Made by a program: the position numbers and the translations under genes. A stretch of 64,000 nucleotides of DNA from Epiperipatus broadwayi (Eukaryota; Onychophora; Udeonychophora; Euonychophora; Peripatidae). The notes below the pieces were generated by a model that saw only the letters and a program-made list of their open reading frames with translations, had not been told where the DNA came from and made no database searches. Within the stretch, counting starts at the first letter, position 1. Every line of letters begins with the position of its first letter. Where the stretch lies: the NCBI GenBank assembly GCA_028023455.1, contig JAQFVV010013398.1, forward strand, positions 1 through 64,000, in the 5' to 3' direction. This document shows, in pieces, positions 1 through 11,354 of this stretch.

Positions 1-1469
1 GTTTTAGTGTTTAATTCAAAATTATTAGAAAACATTTTATTTAGTTATCCCATGAAGCTTTTTAATGTTCTGGCGATATTATTACCTCGGCACGTTGATG
101 CATCTTTATTTCTAGTTAGATTACAATGATTTAATAATTACGGTACAAATTGCGTTTTCCATGGATCCAATTTTTTATATTTCTCTTCTGTAAAATATAA
201 ACTTCATTTTCATTCATTATTATTTTATAGACACTACTTCCGATCCTTAACTATTTTCTAGAGTATTTTCTCAAGTCATCTTAAAGAAAGCAATTCAAAC
301 TACTTCAATATTAAAATTCCTTTTGTCCATTTATTCTTATACGAATATTTATTTTCCATTATATTCATTAACTTTGCGCACAATGTCCTTTCATTGTTTT
401 TACACGCACGAAAACAGCTTTCATAGTGATACGCTATATAAACTATATCAACGAATAACATTAACATATTTGGAATATTATAAAATTTACAACTTGGTTT
501 TAAGAATCTATCCATTTTCTATTGAAAACTCCGATTATATTTCGATAGAATCCACCGGCAGGTTACTGTAAAGTTAGTGAGACATTATTATGAAAAACTT
601 TTTTAAATTTTATTCTAAGATTCTCTTCAGATGATTTTTAAATTGTCAGTTGGTTTCTTTCAAAGATATTATTAAAATTATAATAAAATTGACTAATAAA
701 TTGAAGAAAGAAAGAAATTTTAGAGAGCTTAAAATTTTACCTCTGCTCTGGAGTCAACACATTTTTGTTCTCTCTTTTATACAATTAGTTGGCGCGATTT
801 TTTTGTTGTCTGCCAAGATCTATTTTTTTATTGGTCAATTCCTACTTGGATTGATAAACAATTTCTAAAGTTTTAAAATCATGACGTAATAGACTTAAAT
901 GTTAACTAATTATTATTTTTAAATCAATTATTATCTATTATAACTTTGAAACAATAATTAATAAAATTGCATACTACTTATTTTTATTATGATGTGTGAC
1001 AATTCCATCCAATTCTATAATATATTATTTTAATTATTAGTATTAATTTAAACCAGTACTTAGACATAGAATATTTCAGACAGTCACTTGGTCATTTCCG
1101 GTGTTTAGTCTATTTTTATCTGTCTGAATAAATTTGCTACTTATATTATTTAAAATAATTATATAAAATTTTGAAAAACAATTTAGAAAAATATAGAATT
1201 AGATACAATTCTCACCATCACAATATTTATTATTAAATATCTCATATTAAAAAATTGCACTGCTTAATATAATCTATAATTTTAAATACTATATAATATT
1301 AATTTTAAATTTTTTTTTGTAATTGACCATTTATAACCATCACTGAACTATAGAAAAGGGCACAATATATATATCCAATCTTGACTAACAGAAAATATAT
1401 ATTTTAAGATTGTAATATTCTTAATAAATTTAACACAGGAAATGATCATTGATTAGTAAGTTGCAAGAT
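1..1469. other. AT-rich non-coding stretch
   Basis: Very AT-rich sequence with short runs of A and T and no reading frame that resembles a known family. Two open frames of 70-80 codons (323-571 and 650-868) have the low-complexity composition expected by chance in this base composition. I see no splice-flanked exon, RNA gene or repeat boundary here. Confidence 0.6.
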
Positions 1470-2967
1470 ACGTGTTAATGCAAAACTAAAGAGACAAAAA
1501 TTATTAAGGAAAACAATATTTACAGTTGATATTCCGAATCTTCAGAAACATTCTAATGAATTCAAATTAGAACTTCCAAATCGGTTTCAAGTATTAATAG
1601 ATTTTTAACAGGATTCAGATATGAATAAAATTAATATGAAAATAACTGATACACTTCTAAAAACTGCAAGAAAATAGCTGGTAAAAAAAAGCAGCAATCG
1701 ACCAATAAAATTTCTACTGAGACTAGAGAATTCATGAAGAAAAGAAGAAATATGAAGATATACAAAAATGATGCATTAAAAAGGATGAAATATCTCGAAT
1801 ATTGTAAAATGGTGCGGAAAAGAGTTGAACATGATATAAGAAAGTATAACTGTGAACTAGCAAGGAAAACTGAAGAAGAAAATAAAAGACTCAAGAGGGT
1901 AAAACAACATTTTGGTATTGGTAGGAAATTTCTATCTGTAATAAGAAAAAAAGATGGAATTATTACTAAAAAAGAGAGATGACATCATGAAATGGGTAGA
2001 AAACTTCTATCAAGAATTATATAGTAATCAATAACAAGTACCTCCTATATCGGTTCTTCGATCTGTCTGTTTCAATATTAATATTTAAAAAAGGTGATAA
2101 AGAAGATATTAGAAATTACAGACCTATCAGTGTTTTATCAGTTTTATACAAAATTTTTACTAAGATAATTACAACTCGTCTACAGAGAGCAATTGGATTT
2201 CCATCAACCAAGAGAACAAGCTGAAGTTAAAAATGGTTTTAGTGCCATAGTTTATATCCAGTAATGAGAGAAGTTATAGAAAGGACCAATGAATATGAGT
2301 AGCCGTTACGTTTTGGATTTATAGATTGTGAAAAGGAATTTGATTCTATAAACATTTTTTCAGTGATTAAATCATTGGATCATCAAGGTATAAATCCAGA
2401 ATATTGTCATATTTTATATATTTATAAAAATGCAACAGCAACAATTAGATTACATAATGATACTAGGAAAGTCAGCATTTAGAAGGGTGTAAGACAGGGT
2501 GACTCCATATCTCCAAAACGTTTTACAGCAGTGCTGCAAAAAGTATTTTGTGAATTAAAATGGGAAACTGAAGGAGTGAATGTAAATGGAGATTATTTAA
2601 GCCATTTAGATTTTGCAGATGATGTAGTTGTTTTTGAAATTAATGCTTTAGCGCTGCAGAAAATGTTACAGGAGTTATCAGATGAAAATAGAAAAGTAGG
2701 ATTAAAGATAAATGTTAAAAAAGATTAAAGTAATGTTTAATGCATTTTTTCAAAATATGAAAAAAAGATTGATTATGATGAGTTAGAAGAAGTTAAGAGC
2801 TACAAATATCTTGGGCAGATTATTAATACATATGGAAACATAATGGATGAAATTAATAATAGAATTATACTTGGTTGGAGTGCTTTTGGTAGAAATAACT
2901 TGATACTAAAAGGAAATATGCCTATTTTGAAAAGGAAGGTTTTTAATAAATGTGTTTTACCAGTTCT
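1470..2967 (+). pseudogene. RTE-clade non-LTR retrotransposon, 5'-truncated and decayed
   Basis: This is a remnant of a LINE polyprotein that copied itself by target-primed reverse transcription. The endonuclease domain is missing. The frame begins with the linker (1734-1982, basic and coiled) and continues through the reverse transcriptase, whose blocks are recognisable in shifting frames: NYRPISVL near 2115, FIDCEKEFDSIN near 2318, RQGDSISP near 2490 and FADDVVVF near 2610 (the catalytic DD pair is kept). The C-terminal module after RT (2843-2965) contains INNRIILGWSAFG and KRKVFNKCVLPVL, which are typical of RTE-type elements. Several stops and frameshifts make it dead. It breaks off exactly where a (TATC)n array starts. 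A second fragment of the same family lies at 18455-18880. Confidence 0.85.
2531..2728 (+). pseudogene. RTE reverse transcriptase palm fragment (FADD block)
   Basis: This is the longest uninterrupted piece of the LINE reverse transcriptase in the window. It carries the catalytic FADDVVVF motif, followed by a helix region (ALQKMLQELSDENRKVGLKIN) that fits the thumb-proximal palm of LINE RTs. The frame stops at 2728, and the next homologous segment (YKYLGQIINT, about 2800) lies in another frame. It is part of the dead element at 1470-2967 and not a separate gene. Confidence 0.8.
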
Positions 2968-3147
<180 letters not shown>

Positions 3148-3184
3148 TTCATGTTGAAAAGTACTATGTACTTGCATTTTAATA

Positions 3185-3188
<4 letters not shown>

Positions 3189-3276
<88 letters not shown>
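3189..3276. repeat. (TA)n microsatellite, about 44 units
   Basis: An uninterrupted TA dinucleotide run 40 bp downstream of the TATC array. Both strands translate as (YI)n, which explains the open frames here. Runs of this kind are the targets of several LTR insertions elsewhere in the window. Confidence 0.98.
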
Positions 3277-3279
<3 letters not shown>

Positions 3280-3653
3280 ATTATAATGAAAATTTATTGC
3301 CAAACCAATGTGCATGAGAAAAGTTTCTAACAAAATCCAGAAGATTTTGTGGTTCCACTGCAACATTTTTTTCAAATGTTCATAATTTTTAATCATTCCC
3401 TTTTGACATTGTTCAAGTCTCAAACGAATCTATTAATATAGGCTATATCGAAGACTTATAAATATGTATCTTCTGGAGATTATATTCCTTTTTAGAACTG
3501 TTACAGAACATAAGTTGTTATCAATTTCTATTTTCATAAATTTTTTATTAAATCCTATTTCCAAGTATAATTACTTAATTAGGTTTATTTAATTGAATCT
3601 TAAACAGAATTTAGATTAATTTATCTTTTTTATACTTTTTAAATACTTTTCAG

Positions 3654-3740
3654 ATCAATTTTTTCCATCTAGGAGGAAACAACCCCACCGTGACACAGTG
3701 CGAATGTCAGGTAGTGGCTGGAATGAATTACAGATTAAGT
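3654..3740 (+). CDS. Candidate internal exon of a cystatin-like cysteine protease inhibitor
   Basis: This is an 87-bp (29-codon) open segment bounded by a good acceptor (pyrimidine-rich tract ending TTTTCAG at 3653) and a consensus donor GTAAGT at 3741. It reads through without a stop and ends with CECQVVAGMNYRLS. QxVxG is the first inhibitory hairpin of cystatins, and QVVAG followed by xNY is the common form in stefins and type-2 cystatins. The inhibitor would wedge into papain-family proteases. Exon length and the position of QVVAG near the exon's 3' end are reminiscent of stefin exon 2. The segment is distinctly less AT-rich than its surroundings. Flanking exons were not found; the upstream 1.5 kb is occupied by a LINE and microsatellites. 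It could be a lone relic or part of a gene with very long introns. Confidence 0.5.
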
Positions 3741-5239
3741 GTAAGTTTTGTTTATGACCGAAACTTTGATGCCTTTTTAATATTAATATAATATTTATTG
3801 TATTATATCTTGAATGATATCAATTATCCATTGATTTTTAAGTTGTTTGATATATAATTCTATTATTTAAACGCAATTGCACTATAAATGTTCTTCAAAG
3901 TTTTAGTTTGAAATGTATTATGATGATAAATGATGTCATTTATCTAAATTCAATTTTTTGAACAAATAAATCCAAGTAAACTGATTAGCTATCACATTTG
4001 TTTTTGGGATCCATATCTTGTTTTTTTTTTTTTTACATTATATCAGCAAACTTCCTTGTTTCATCCTTTAATAAGATACATGGTCTCATTATATGTTTTT
4101 TTAATTCCCTGGGATCGAGATTAAGCTTCAATTCTCTAAATCCTAACATAAGCCCAGAAATATGTCCATATCAGCTTCATTTCAGTTTCATAATGCTTAT
4201 AATGATGCTAATAATGTTTATCTGTTTCTTCACATCAAACTTCATTGTTGAGCCTTTCTTATTTTTCCCAGTCTATTAGAAAAAGTAAGACTATCATTCA
4301 TAGCATCCTATATGAGGACCCTAAATCCAATTATAGTTAGATGTGACAACTATTATTTTCCTTTAGGGAATCCAGACCATTACACATGACACCCAACCTC
4401 TTTCATGTATTTAAATGGACTTGAAGTCATGCATATGATGGGTTAGAATATCATAAAGCCAACATGGAATATGACAACAAAATTGAAAAACAAGGGTTTT
4501 GAGTATGCTATCATCAGTTTTTCAATTATATGGATGGCTGAAAAGTTAGAGTGGAGATGATTCAAGCCTATCCATTAAAGTTGAAGATTTGCTACCTTAA
4601 TATAAACTGATCACTGATTATAAATATGTGTGGGAGATGATGATCTGGACCAATTGCTGAGTGCTGGTTCAACATGAAATATATAAATATTGGAGATTAT
4701 TTATCTTTTCCACGTGTATGTGGTCAGGGGTGCCAGTTGTATAAGATGGAGTGGATACCTAAAGGGAGCTTGAAAGTCGGGGTTGCAATCCCTTCTATCT
4801 AGTTTAAAAAGTATATATAGTAAACTTGTATTTAAGTATTATAATATGTACTGTAAATAATGTTTATAATTTAAAAAAATCAAATTTGGAACCATAAAAA
4901 TAATACTTTCTTAGAAGTAATATCAGATACAGGTTGTAATGATAACATTAGAAAAACAACAAAGTAGTTATTTTGGGTGAAGTGATAAATGAAATCTTTA
5001 ACATCTACAAATGAATGTTGCGTTTATAACAGAATGTTGATATTCTGTTAGTTTATTTATGTATTCGTTGCACTGATGTGATTTATATATGATAATTAGT
5101 TAGCTGTCTGCACTTATAATTACACATACATATTAAAAAGCTATAATTGTCAGTTACTCTTTCATATTATGCTTTTCCTTTTACAAATCATTATAAATCA
5201 TTGTAAAACAAAATCTTGTTTTTATTTTCTCTTATTGAG
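3741..5239. other. AT-rich stretch downstream of the cystatin-like exon
   Basis: No further exon was identified. Positions 4300-4450 share short blocks (a near match of about 20 bases around CCATTACA..ATG, and TTTAAATGGA) with 33090-33200, so both may belong to an old interspersed repeat. A slightly GC-richer patch at 4720-4800 has no recognisable function. Confidence 0.4.
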
Positions 5240-5425
5240 GAAAAAATATTTACTCACGAAATAATAATAGTAAATATTTTTCACTACACCTTACTAACCA
5301 TTCTCAGAATTAATTTCTGAATTCACCAAATTTACTAGTAAATTTATCGGAAAATTGAGTAAAATCAGAAGTGAATTTTGAGAATAACTATATTTAGTGA
5401 ATAAAAATGTTTTGTCAATAAGAAA
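5240..5425. repeat. Imperfect foldback around an 18-bp perfect palindrome
   Basis: The centre at 5328-5345 is a perfect palindrome (AAATTTACTAGTAAATTT). The flanks continue as an imperfect inverted repeat: CATTCTCAGAATTAATTTCTG on the left faces the complement of CAGAAGTGAATTTTGAGAATA on the right. This resembles the core of a small foldback or MITE-type element, but no target duplication was identified. Confidence 0.5.
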
Positions 5426-7762
5426 AAAAAGAATACTATTGTTTGTCTTCAAAATTATTTATTATCATCTACATTTTTCTGTTGTTCCACCAATATGTCA
5501 ACTGCATCCAGATCATCTCAGAATGTGATAGATATGCCTAAAAGTCAGCAATCTCCATAAACATCTCTGAGAGAACTATATTGTTGAGAAGTTAGTAGGA
5601 TCCAATAGGAATGTTTTGAAAAGTGTTAGCACAATGTTACAACATATTATTAGAAAATATATTGTCAAAAATTTTTTGTAAACCAAATCGGAATATTTAA
5701 AATTAATATGTTATCCAATATTCTTTCAATTTCTTATTAAAACTTAAATTTTATTAACTCTACTAAAAGATAAATGTGTGTATATGTATGAATCTAATAT
5801 ATATAATAAGAGTAAAAATAATAAATATGATAATGATCAATTATTATTATACATAGTCTTTCACTCTGCAGAGTACTTTCAGTTAATTACTTAACCTTCT
5901 TCAATTGGTATTAGATTAAAAATCATAACGAAAGATAACGTTATCAACTCAAATCCCCGGATTCCGAATTTTAATGTTAATGACTTATCTATTAATTATA
6001 TTAATTTTCTTTCTACTTAGGAAAATTGTCTCCTAAATTTTTCTTTTATTATGGTTTCTCTTAACATTTTCAAAATCAAACTTAAATTTATATTTACATG
6101 ATCTTTCATGATCCAAGAAAACTGAAGCAATCATTAAATCATTATTTGTACTTTTTACATGCTTGTGTAACAACTGAAGCCCCTTTAATATTTTATCTAT
6201 ATTGCACCTCGATTTCCTTGTATAACTTACATTGACAAAAAATTGATAAACAATATTACTGTTTTGCTTGACAGATATGGCACTTTTAGAATTATTCACT
6301 AATTTATTAACGTTATTTATAACACAAAATGAAACATTAAACACACACACACATATATATATATATGAAATTTCACTTGAGTATTTGAAATATATGGGAT
6401 AGATATCCATTTGTTATTATCAATTTTCAATTCCTTTAAATCATTATACTTCTTTTTAAATTGGCATGAGTACTATTAATCTATCGGTCTTATAACCAAC
6501 TTTAAACAATTTCTTTGCAAATATTTCAATATTTTTTAATTTCTCACTTTGGTAACGACATAATTTTTCATTACGAAAAAAAAAGATCTAAAACTTGCCA
6601 TCTTATGCACAATTGATACTTTTGTTTTACAATTTATATATCCCCCTTTCCCAATGATTTGATTATTAATTTATAACTTAACATACTACCATCTTTTGTA
6701 ATAAATAACTGCAAATATTTAATACTTTTGTCGTGTTCTTTTTTAATAGTTCATTTCAAGCGATTCAAATTATTTAACTTCTCTACAAACAAATTTATAA
6801 TATTTATAGGTACGCAAACAATGTGAGACAGACTATTTTTACACTATATTTTTAGGTCTGTGTAAACATACAATTTTTGACAACTAAAACTCTTTTCTCA
6901 AATTCAGTTTGAACCTATTCATTAATGATTGTACTGCTTTGAGCAAAGTTCACAAATAAGATCTTCTCAATATCCATTCCTATCATTCCTTTCTTGTTCG
7001 AGTTTTACAAAGTATAAAAAAGAAATTAGAGTTGGAAATGCAGTTAATGGATAAAATTGTGGTTGCACAGACATATAATTTCATTTTCAGAGTTGGTATA
7101 TGAAAACAACCATTGGCATATAAGTCTTATAATAACTAGGCCTTGGATCAACATAATTATTAAAGAGAAAAAAAACATATAGAATAAGCCATTTGTATCA
7201 CAAACAGTATCTAGCTTAGGGTAAAGCATGATCTGATCCTACACTGCAGCAGGAATTATTCTTGATAAGAGTGCTGTTTATTCGTTATTTGCAGTTGACG
7301 GTTATATCTGAAAGTCAATCCTATATGCCCCCTGTAAAACTTTACAACATTGAATGTATTACAGTCAAATATCAGCCTTTCACGCTAATTGTGCATACGC
7401 TTTGAGAGTGTTAATAATAATAAATGAATACTTTCTCACCAATACAAGATATAGTATTTATGCAGGAATAAAAGGAATCCTCTTATTCCTACAACTCAAA
7501 CGCTTATATATGAGCAAATCTGAAGTACTGGCAAAGATTGAATGTATATAATGCAAGATGAAAATAACTTGTATTTAATTTACAATTTCCTATAGCTTTC
7601 CTAATATTCTAAATGTTTATTTATGTAATTAATTATAACAAGAAGAAAGATTATTTCTATTACCAGCGGTAATCAGTGGTGTTTTCAAGCATTATTAAAT
7701 AGCTTAAATATTATTAAAAACAACCGAATCAACCTTCCATAATATCAAAGTTTGCTTTATAT
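5426..7762. other. AT-rich stretch without recognised genes
   Basis: Low-complexity AT-rich DNA. The 125-codon minus-strand frame at 6033-6410 includes a (CA)n(TA)n stretch and resembles no family I know. The frame at 7044-7229 is likewise unconvincing. A short (CA)n(TA)n tract lies near 6342-6365. Confidence 0.5.
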
Positions 7763-7770
7763 TTAGTTTA
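7763..7770 (+). repeat. Left 8-bp target-site duplication
   Basis: TTAGTTTA, identical to 11305-11312. The two copies immediately flank the inverted termini that begin GGTACTTGGG, which marks 7771-11304 as one transposed unit. Confidence 0.85.
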
Positions 7771-7962
7771 GGTACTTGGGTATTTTTCCTGCAACCAAGG
7801 AAAAATAGGAGGACTTTTCACATTCGTATCAATACACTGCTAACTTTTTAATGTTGTTATTTTGGCAACATCAAATATTAGAAAAACTTTAAAAAGTTAG
7901 CAATGCTTTGATACGAATGTGAAAAGTCATCCTATTTTTCCTTGGTTGCAGAAATAATACTC
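7771..7962. repeat. Subterminal hairpin (TIR and its inverted internal copy)
   Basis: The left arm 7771-7850 and right arm 7890-7962 are complementary over about 75 bp with few mismatches, including the shared CACATTCGTATCAA block, around a 40-bp loop. The transcript or single strand would form a long stem. The right arm also opens the first 403-bp tandem unit. Confidence 0.9.
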
Positions 7963-8343
7963 AATACAGTTTTACAAAGACAAATAAAAAATATGACATG
8001 AGATAAACATGTATTTATGAATTCTACACGGACGCAAGCTAACTTTTGACACTTACTTATTTTGATCAATTTCAACAAAAAAAAATATGTGGTCCGTGTT
8101 GCAGGAGAAAAAAACAGCCAACATAAATATATATTTTTATAAAAGTAAATATATTCTATGAAATATATACTTATGCAGACGATTCTTGCATACAAAATGG
8201 TGATGGTCAGTAGCACCCCCCCCCCAACGTACTTTCTCCTCCGAAAAAGTTGTCGAACAAGTGATTGACCAGTACATGCTCTACATGGAATACTGCCAGG
8301 CAATCTAATTTTTCGAATAAAGAAATAAGTCATTTTATCTTTC
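7941..8343 (+). repeat. Tandem repeat unit 1 (403 bp)
   Basis: This unit starts with a TIR-derived CTTGGTTGCAGAAATAATAC and runs to the next copy of the same sequence at 8344. Landmarks are a CGGAC..CAAGCTAACTTTTGA block, GCCAACATAAATATAT, a poly-C run near 8216-8226 and CTGCCAGGCAATCTAATTTTT. All recur in unit 2 at the same relative positions. The minus-strand open frame spanning it (7932-8333) does not resemble a protein family. Confidence 0.85.
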
Positions 8344-8552
8344 CTTGGTTGCAGAAATAATACTCAATACAGTTTTACAAAAACAAAAAAAATATCGAGA
8401 GATATACACGTACTTTTACAAATTGTACACGGACACAAACTAACTTTTGATGATTACTTAATTCGATCAATTTAAAAACAAAACAAAACGTGGTCGTAAA
8501 AAAAAAAGCCAACATAAATATATTTTCATAAAAGTAAAATATATATATATAT
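8344..8552 (+). repeat. Tandem repeat unit 2, left part
   Basis: Left half of the second 403-bp unit, matching 7941-8150. It is broken off in an (AT)n tract by the insertion at 8553-10696 and resumes at 10697. Confidence 0.85.
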
Positions 8553-9811
8553 TGTAATGGGACGACCGGTATTACTTCGTCGCTACTTCCCTAACAGAGA
8601 TTCGGGCTTCGAAATAAACATGACATAGCGTAAAGCTTTATTTATTTACTTATATCGATAGTTATTCACTATCCACACAAGGGGGCGCCAGATACGATTA
8701 TTTAAGTGGAATTTAATTTCTCGCATCACCTTACGTCACATCAAAACGATTTCGAAGTCTAATCCCGCCCACCAGCTCAAACTCCCAGCATGGACCAATA
8801 AGGTTACTCAAGGCCGTTATATGATTGTTTTCAAAGACAACTCCTCACGGAAAAGACGCACAGTTCACTAATGGGAAAGAAGTTTAGTTTGCTAACTGAT
8901 TGATCCTAGCACTAGACTTTATTATTGGTTGTTTATGACCAATACGGCGGTTCGTTTATGCCCCGAACAATAGGCTTATAAGATCATCCCCCCTATATGC
9001 TATACTCAATATAATTGTTTGATATTTGTTTATATATTTATTATAGACCCGCCCAATTCTTAAGTCTATCTTAACTAAAGGGAAATAAATAAACATCGTG
9101 ACTTACGGCACGATGTTGGCATATTACATTTAAAAGAAATATTGAGAATAAATCTAAATCTAAATAAATATAATTTAACGATAAATTTATTAATGATCAA
9201 GAGTAACTGAGATAAGACTTTAATTGTATGAAAAGACTTGAGAAATGCTCGACTTGTTTATATACTGAACGAATTTATTGAATATAAAATATTAATTTGA
9301 ATTTTATTCGCACACGCACATACACATTCACGCTCGCAGAGAAACATAAACATAATAAAGTATGAATGATAAATACAAATTTCCTTTTAACATTTTGAGA
9401 ATACGGATTATGGTTTATTAGATTTTACTTAAGTTCAAAGTTCATGTTTTGAAAGTCCTACGATTAAGATAGATTGCAATAATAGATTAAATGTTACAGC
9501 AAAATTTATGATTTATTTACGCAAGTGTAAGTTAGTTAACATGAGATTGCCTTTAAGAGTTTACGAATTGAGTGAATGAAACATAATATAAAATAAACTA
9601 TTTACCTAGGATTTTGAATTTGACTTCCGCTGCTTCGAGTGAGACGAGGATTTGAACGTGGGAGATGGCTTTCATAGTGAAGTGATTTTAAAGTGAGCAT
9701 AGCATGGTCTTGACGATGTTGGTATTTCTCGGAACATAATGATTAGGTTGGAGCATTAATTTCACGTGGAGATGTTATTGAATTTCATAGCTTCGGAGAT
9801 ATTTGGTGGCG

Positions 9812-9865
9812 GAGCGTCGATCAATCACTGAAGGGTTTTCTAGCCCCTCATGACAATCGACGCTC
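9812..9865 (+). other. 10-bp-stem hairpin inside the nested element
   Basis: GAGCGTCGAT at 9812-9821 is perfectly complementary to ATCGACGCTC at 9856-9865, leaving a 34-nt loop. It is GC-richer than its surroundings, so less likely to be chance. It could be a structural element of the LTR transcript; no function is inferred. Confidence 0.6.
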
Positions 9866-9911
9866 TAAGTATTAATTTCATAACGATCATCTTGGATTTG
9901 GATACGGCAAA

Positions 9912-10037
9912 CAGTCTGAAAAAGCTAGAACAAGTCTGAAAAAACGCTAGAACAAGTCTGAAAAACTAGAACAAGCATGAAAAGGCTAGAACAAGTCTAA
10001 AAAAAACTAGAATAAGCCGAAAAAGGCATAACAAGCC
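9912..10037 (+). repeat. Minisatellite of about 20-bp units
   Basis: About six imperfect copies of a unit close to CTAGAACAAGTCTGAAAAA, with unit lengths of 17-22 bp and point variants (AAGCATG, AAGCCG). It lies inside the nested LTR-like insertion. Open frames across it are by-products of the repeat. Confidence 0.9.
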
Positions 10038-10696
10038 ATTGAATAGATTTTGTTTGATATTTATAAGAGGTGATCTTTATCTTGGGATCCAATCTCCCCC
10101 CAGAGTTCCATATTTTTAAGAGTTGTCGTTCAGGTCCGTGTTTGACGTAATGTTCACTCAATCCTTTTTGCTTAAGGCAAATTTTGGTCTTGGCAATCTC
10201 ATGTTGCAATCTCAGTTAACAAACCTTATTCATTCACACTTTGAGTGCATGCGTGTGCGTGTTTTTACAAGAACAATGCAATCTACATTAATTTTAGAAG
10301 TCGAGCATTTAATCTTTTCTCAAATCTTTTCTATGAGTTTTACCTTTGCTAAAACTATAATTTAAAAATAAACATTTTAAATATCCCTTGGCGTATACGA
10401 GTGGAAATTATCTTTGAATTTTTATTAGAGCCTATTATATTTTCTTTTATTATATTTTTAGAGAATGTTATATTAATAATTTTATGTGAAAGCCTTAACT
10501 ATTTAATTAGACAATTATTATCTGTATTTTTATAAATGTAGTTTAAAATGGGAAGAAAACTATTAAAGGTTACAAATATAACGCTAAGAATCTTTTGTAT
10601 TGCTTGGATGTGTGTGTGTGTGTTTACATCAGCCTGTCTCGTGATAATGCATATATTTTCCTAGATTTAAACCCCATGTAACGCTGTCCCGTTACA

Positions 10697-10885
10697 ATAT
10701 ATTCTATGAAATATACAATTATGCAGACGATTTTTACATACAAAATGGCGATTGTCAGTAATACCCCCCCCCACCGTCCTTCCTATTTCTCCGAAAGATT
10801 TGTGGAACAAGTGATTGCCCAGTACATGCTCTAAATGGAATTCTGCCAGGCAATCTAATTTTTGGAATAAACAAATAACAAAGTC
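10697..10885 (+). repeat. Tandem repeat unit 2, right part
   Basis: This continues the 403-bp unit interrupted at 8552. ATATTCTATGAAATATA, the poly-C run near 10765 and CTGCCAGGCAATCTAATTTTT match unit 1 at 8150-8330 in order. Confidence 0.85.
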
Positions 10886-11248
10886 AACGTCTTCATTCAA
10901 TTACAATTAAATAATAAACTTTTAATTCAAAGATTCAAAAACGCAGAAGTCAATCAATAACCAAGTTGAAATTGGGAAAAAAAAACACAGAAGTAAATAA
11001 TGCAGTTGAAATTAAAAATGTTAAACCAAATTCACAATAATAACAAATGGTAAGTTTAAAATGTACAAACAAACAACTTTTGAATCAGAAAAAAAATACC
11101 AAAATGTCCAAAAAAGCACCTATATAATAGTTTCGGTTGACACGTTTCAAAGCACGTTTTGTGCCCATTCAAAAACACGTTTTTTGACGAGGAAAAAAAC
11201 TCAAATTGCAAGGGTTTATTTAATGTTTGCAACATTATGCCTTTATCG

Positions 11249-11304
11249 CGTATGTAAAAAGTCGTCCTATCTTTCCTAGGTTGCAGGAATAATACCCAAG
11301 TACC
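11249..11304 (-). repeat. Right terminal inverted repeat of the DNA transposon
   Basis: Complement of the left end at 7771. The shared blocks are AAAAGTC.TCCTAT, TTTCCT.GGTTGCAG and AATACCCAAGTACC, with a few mismatches. TTAGTTTA follows directly at 11305. Confidence 0.88.
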
Positions 11305-11312
11305 TTAGTTTA
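11305..11312 (+). repeat. Right 8-bp target-site duplication
   Basis: TTAGTTTA, identical to 7763-7770. Confidence 0.85.
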
Positions 11313-11354
11313 ATTTTGTCACCTTTGATGAAAAGTTTAACATTATTAGCTATA

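Larger units (their letters stand above)
8553..10696. mobile_element. Nested 2144-bp LTR-like insertion, probably a solo LTR
   Basis: It begins TGTAATGGGACGACC and ends GTCCCGTTACA, so the termini are TG..CA with an imperfect inverted repeat of about 11 bp. Flanks are (AT)n on the left and ATAT on the right. The host sequence is continuous across it when compared with unit 1 of the 403-bp repeat, so both boundaries are empirically fixed. It has no coding capacity that I can recognise. The length, TG..CA ends and short AT target duplication fit a solo LTR of a Ty3/Gypsy-type element. A non-autonomous LTR element (TRIM-like) is an alternative. Confidence 0.75.
7771..11304. mobile_element. DNA transposon (8-bp TSD, long TIRs), with a nested 2.1-kb LTR-like insertion
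   Basis: The outer ends are inverted copies: GGTACTTGGGTATT.. at 7771 and its complement ending ..AATACCCAAGTACC at 11304. Similarity runs at least 50 bp inward (through the CTGCAACC.AGGAAA blocks). Perfect 8-bp duplications TTAGTTTA flank the unit. Without the nested insertion (8553-10696) it is about 1.4 kb and has no transposase frame, so it is non-autonomous. An 8-bp duplication fits hAT, Merlin or P superfamilies, but the termini do not begin with the CA expected of hAT or P, so I leave the superfamily open. The left TIR is also repeated in inverted orientation inside the element (7890-7962), giving a strong hairpin, and 403-bp tandem units follow. One nucleotide-level boundary and TSD pair makes this call firm; the superfamily is not. 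Confidence 0.85.

Noticed and set aside
4300-4450. Repeat shared with 33090-33200
   Set aside because: Only a few short blocks (about 20 bases at best) match; too weak to define a family by eye.
6033-6410. 125-codon minus-strand open frame
   Set aside because: Low-complexity AT-rich translation including a (CA)n(TA)n stretch; no motif, splice support or homologous copy seen.
7932-8333. 133-codon minus-strand open frame
   Set aside because: It lies wholly in the 403-bp transposon repeat. Unit 2 does not preserve it, and the sequence resembles no transposase.
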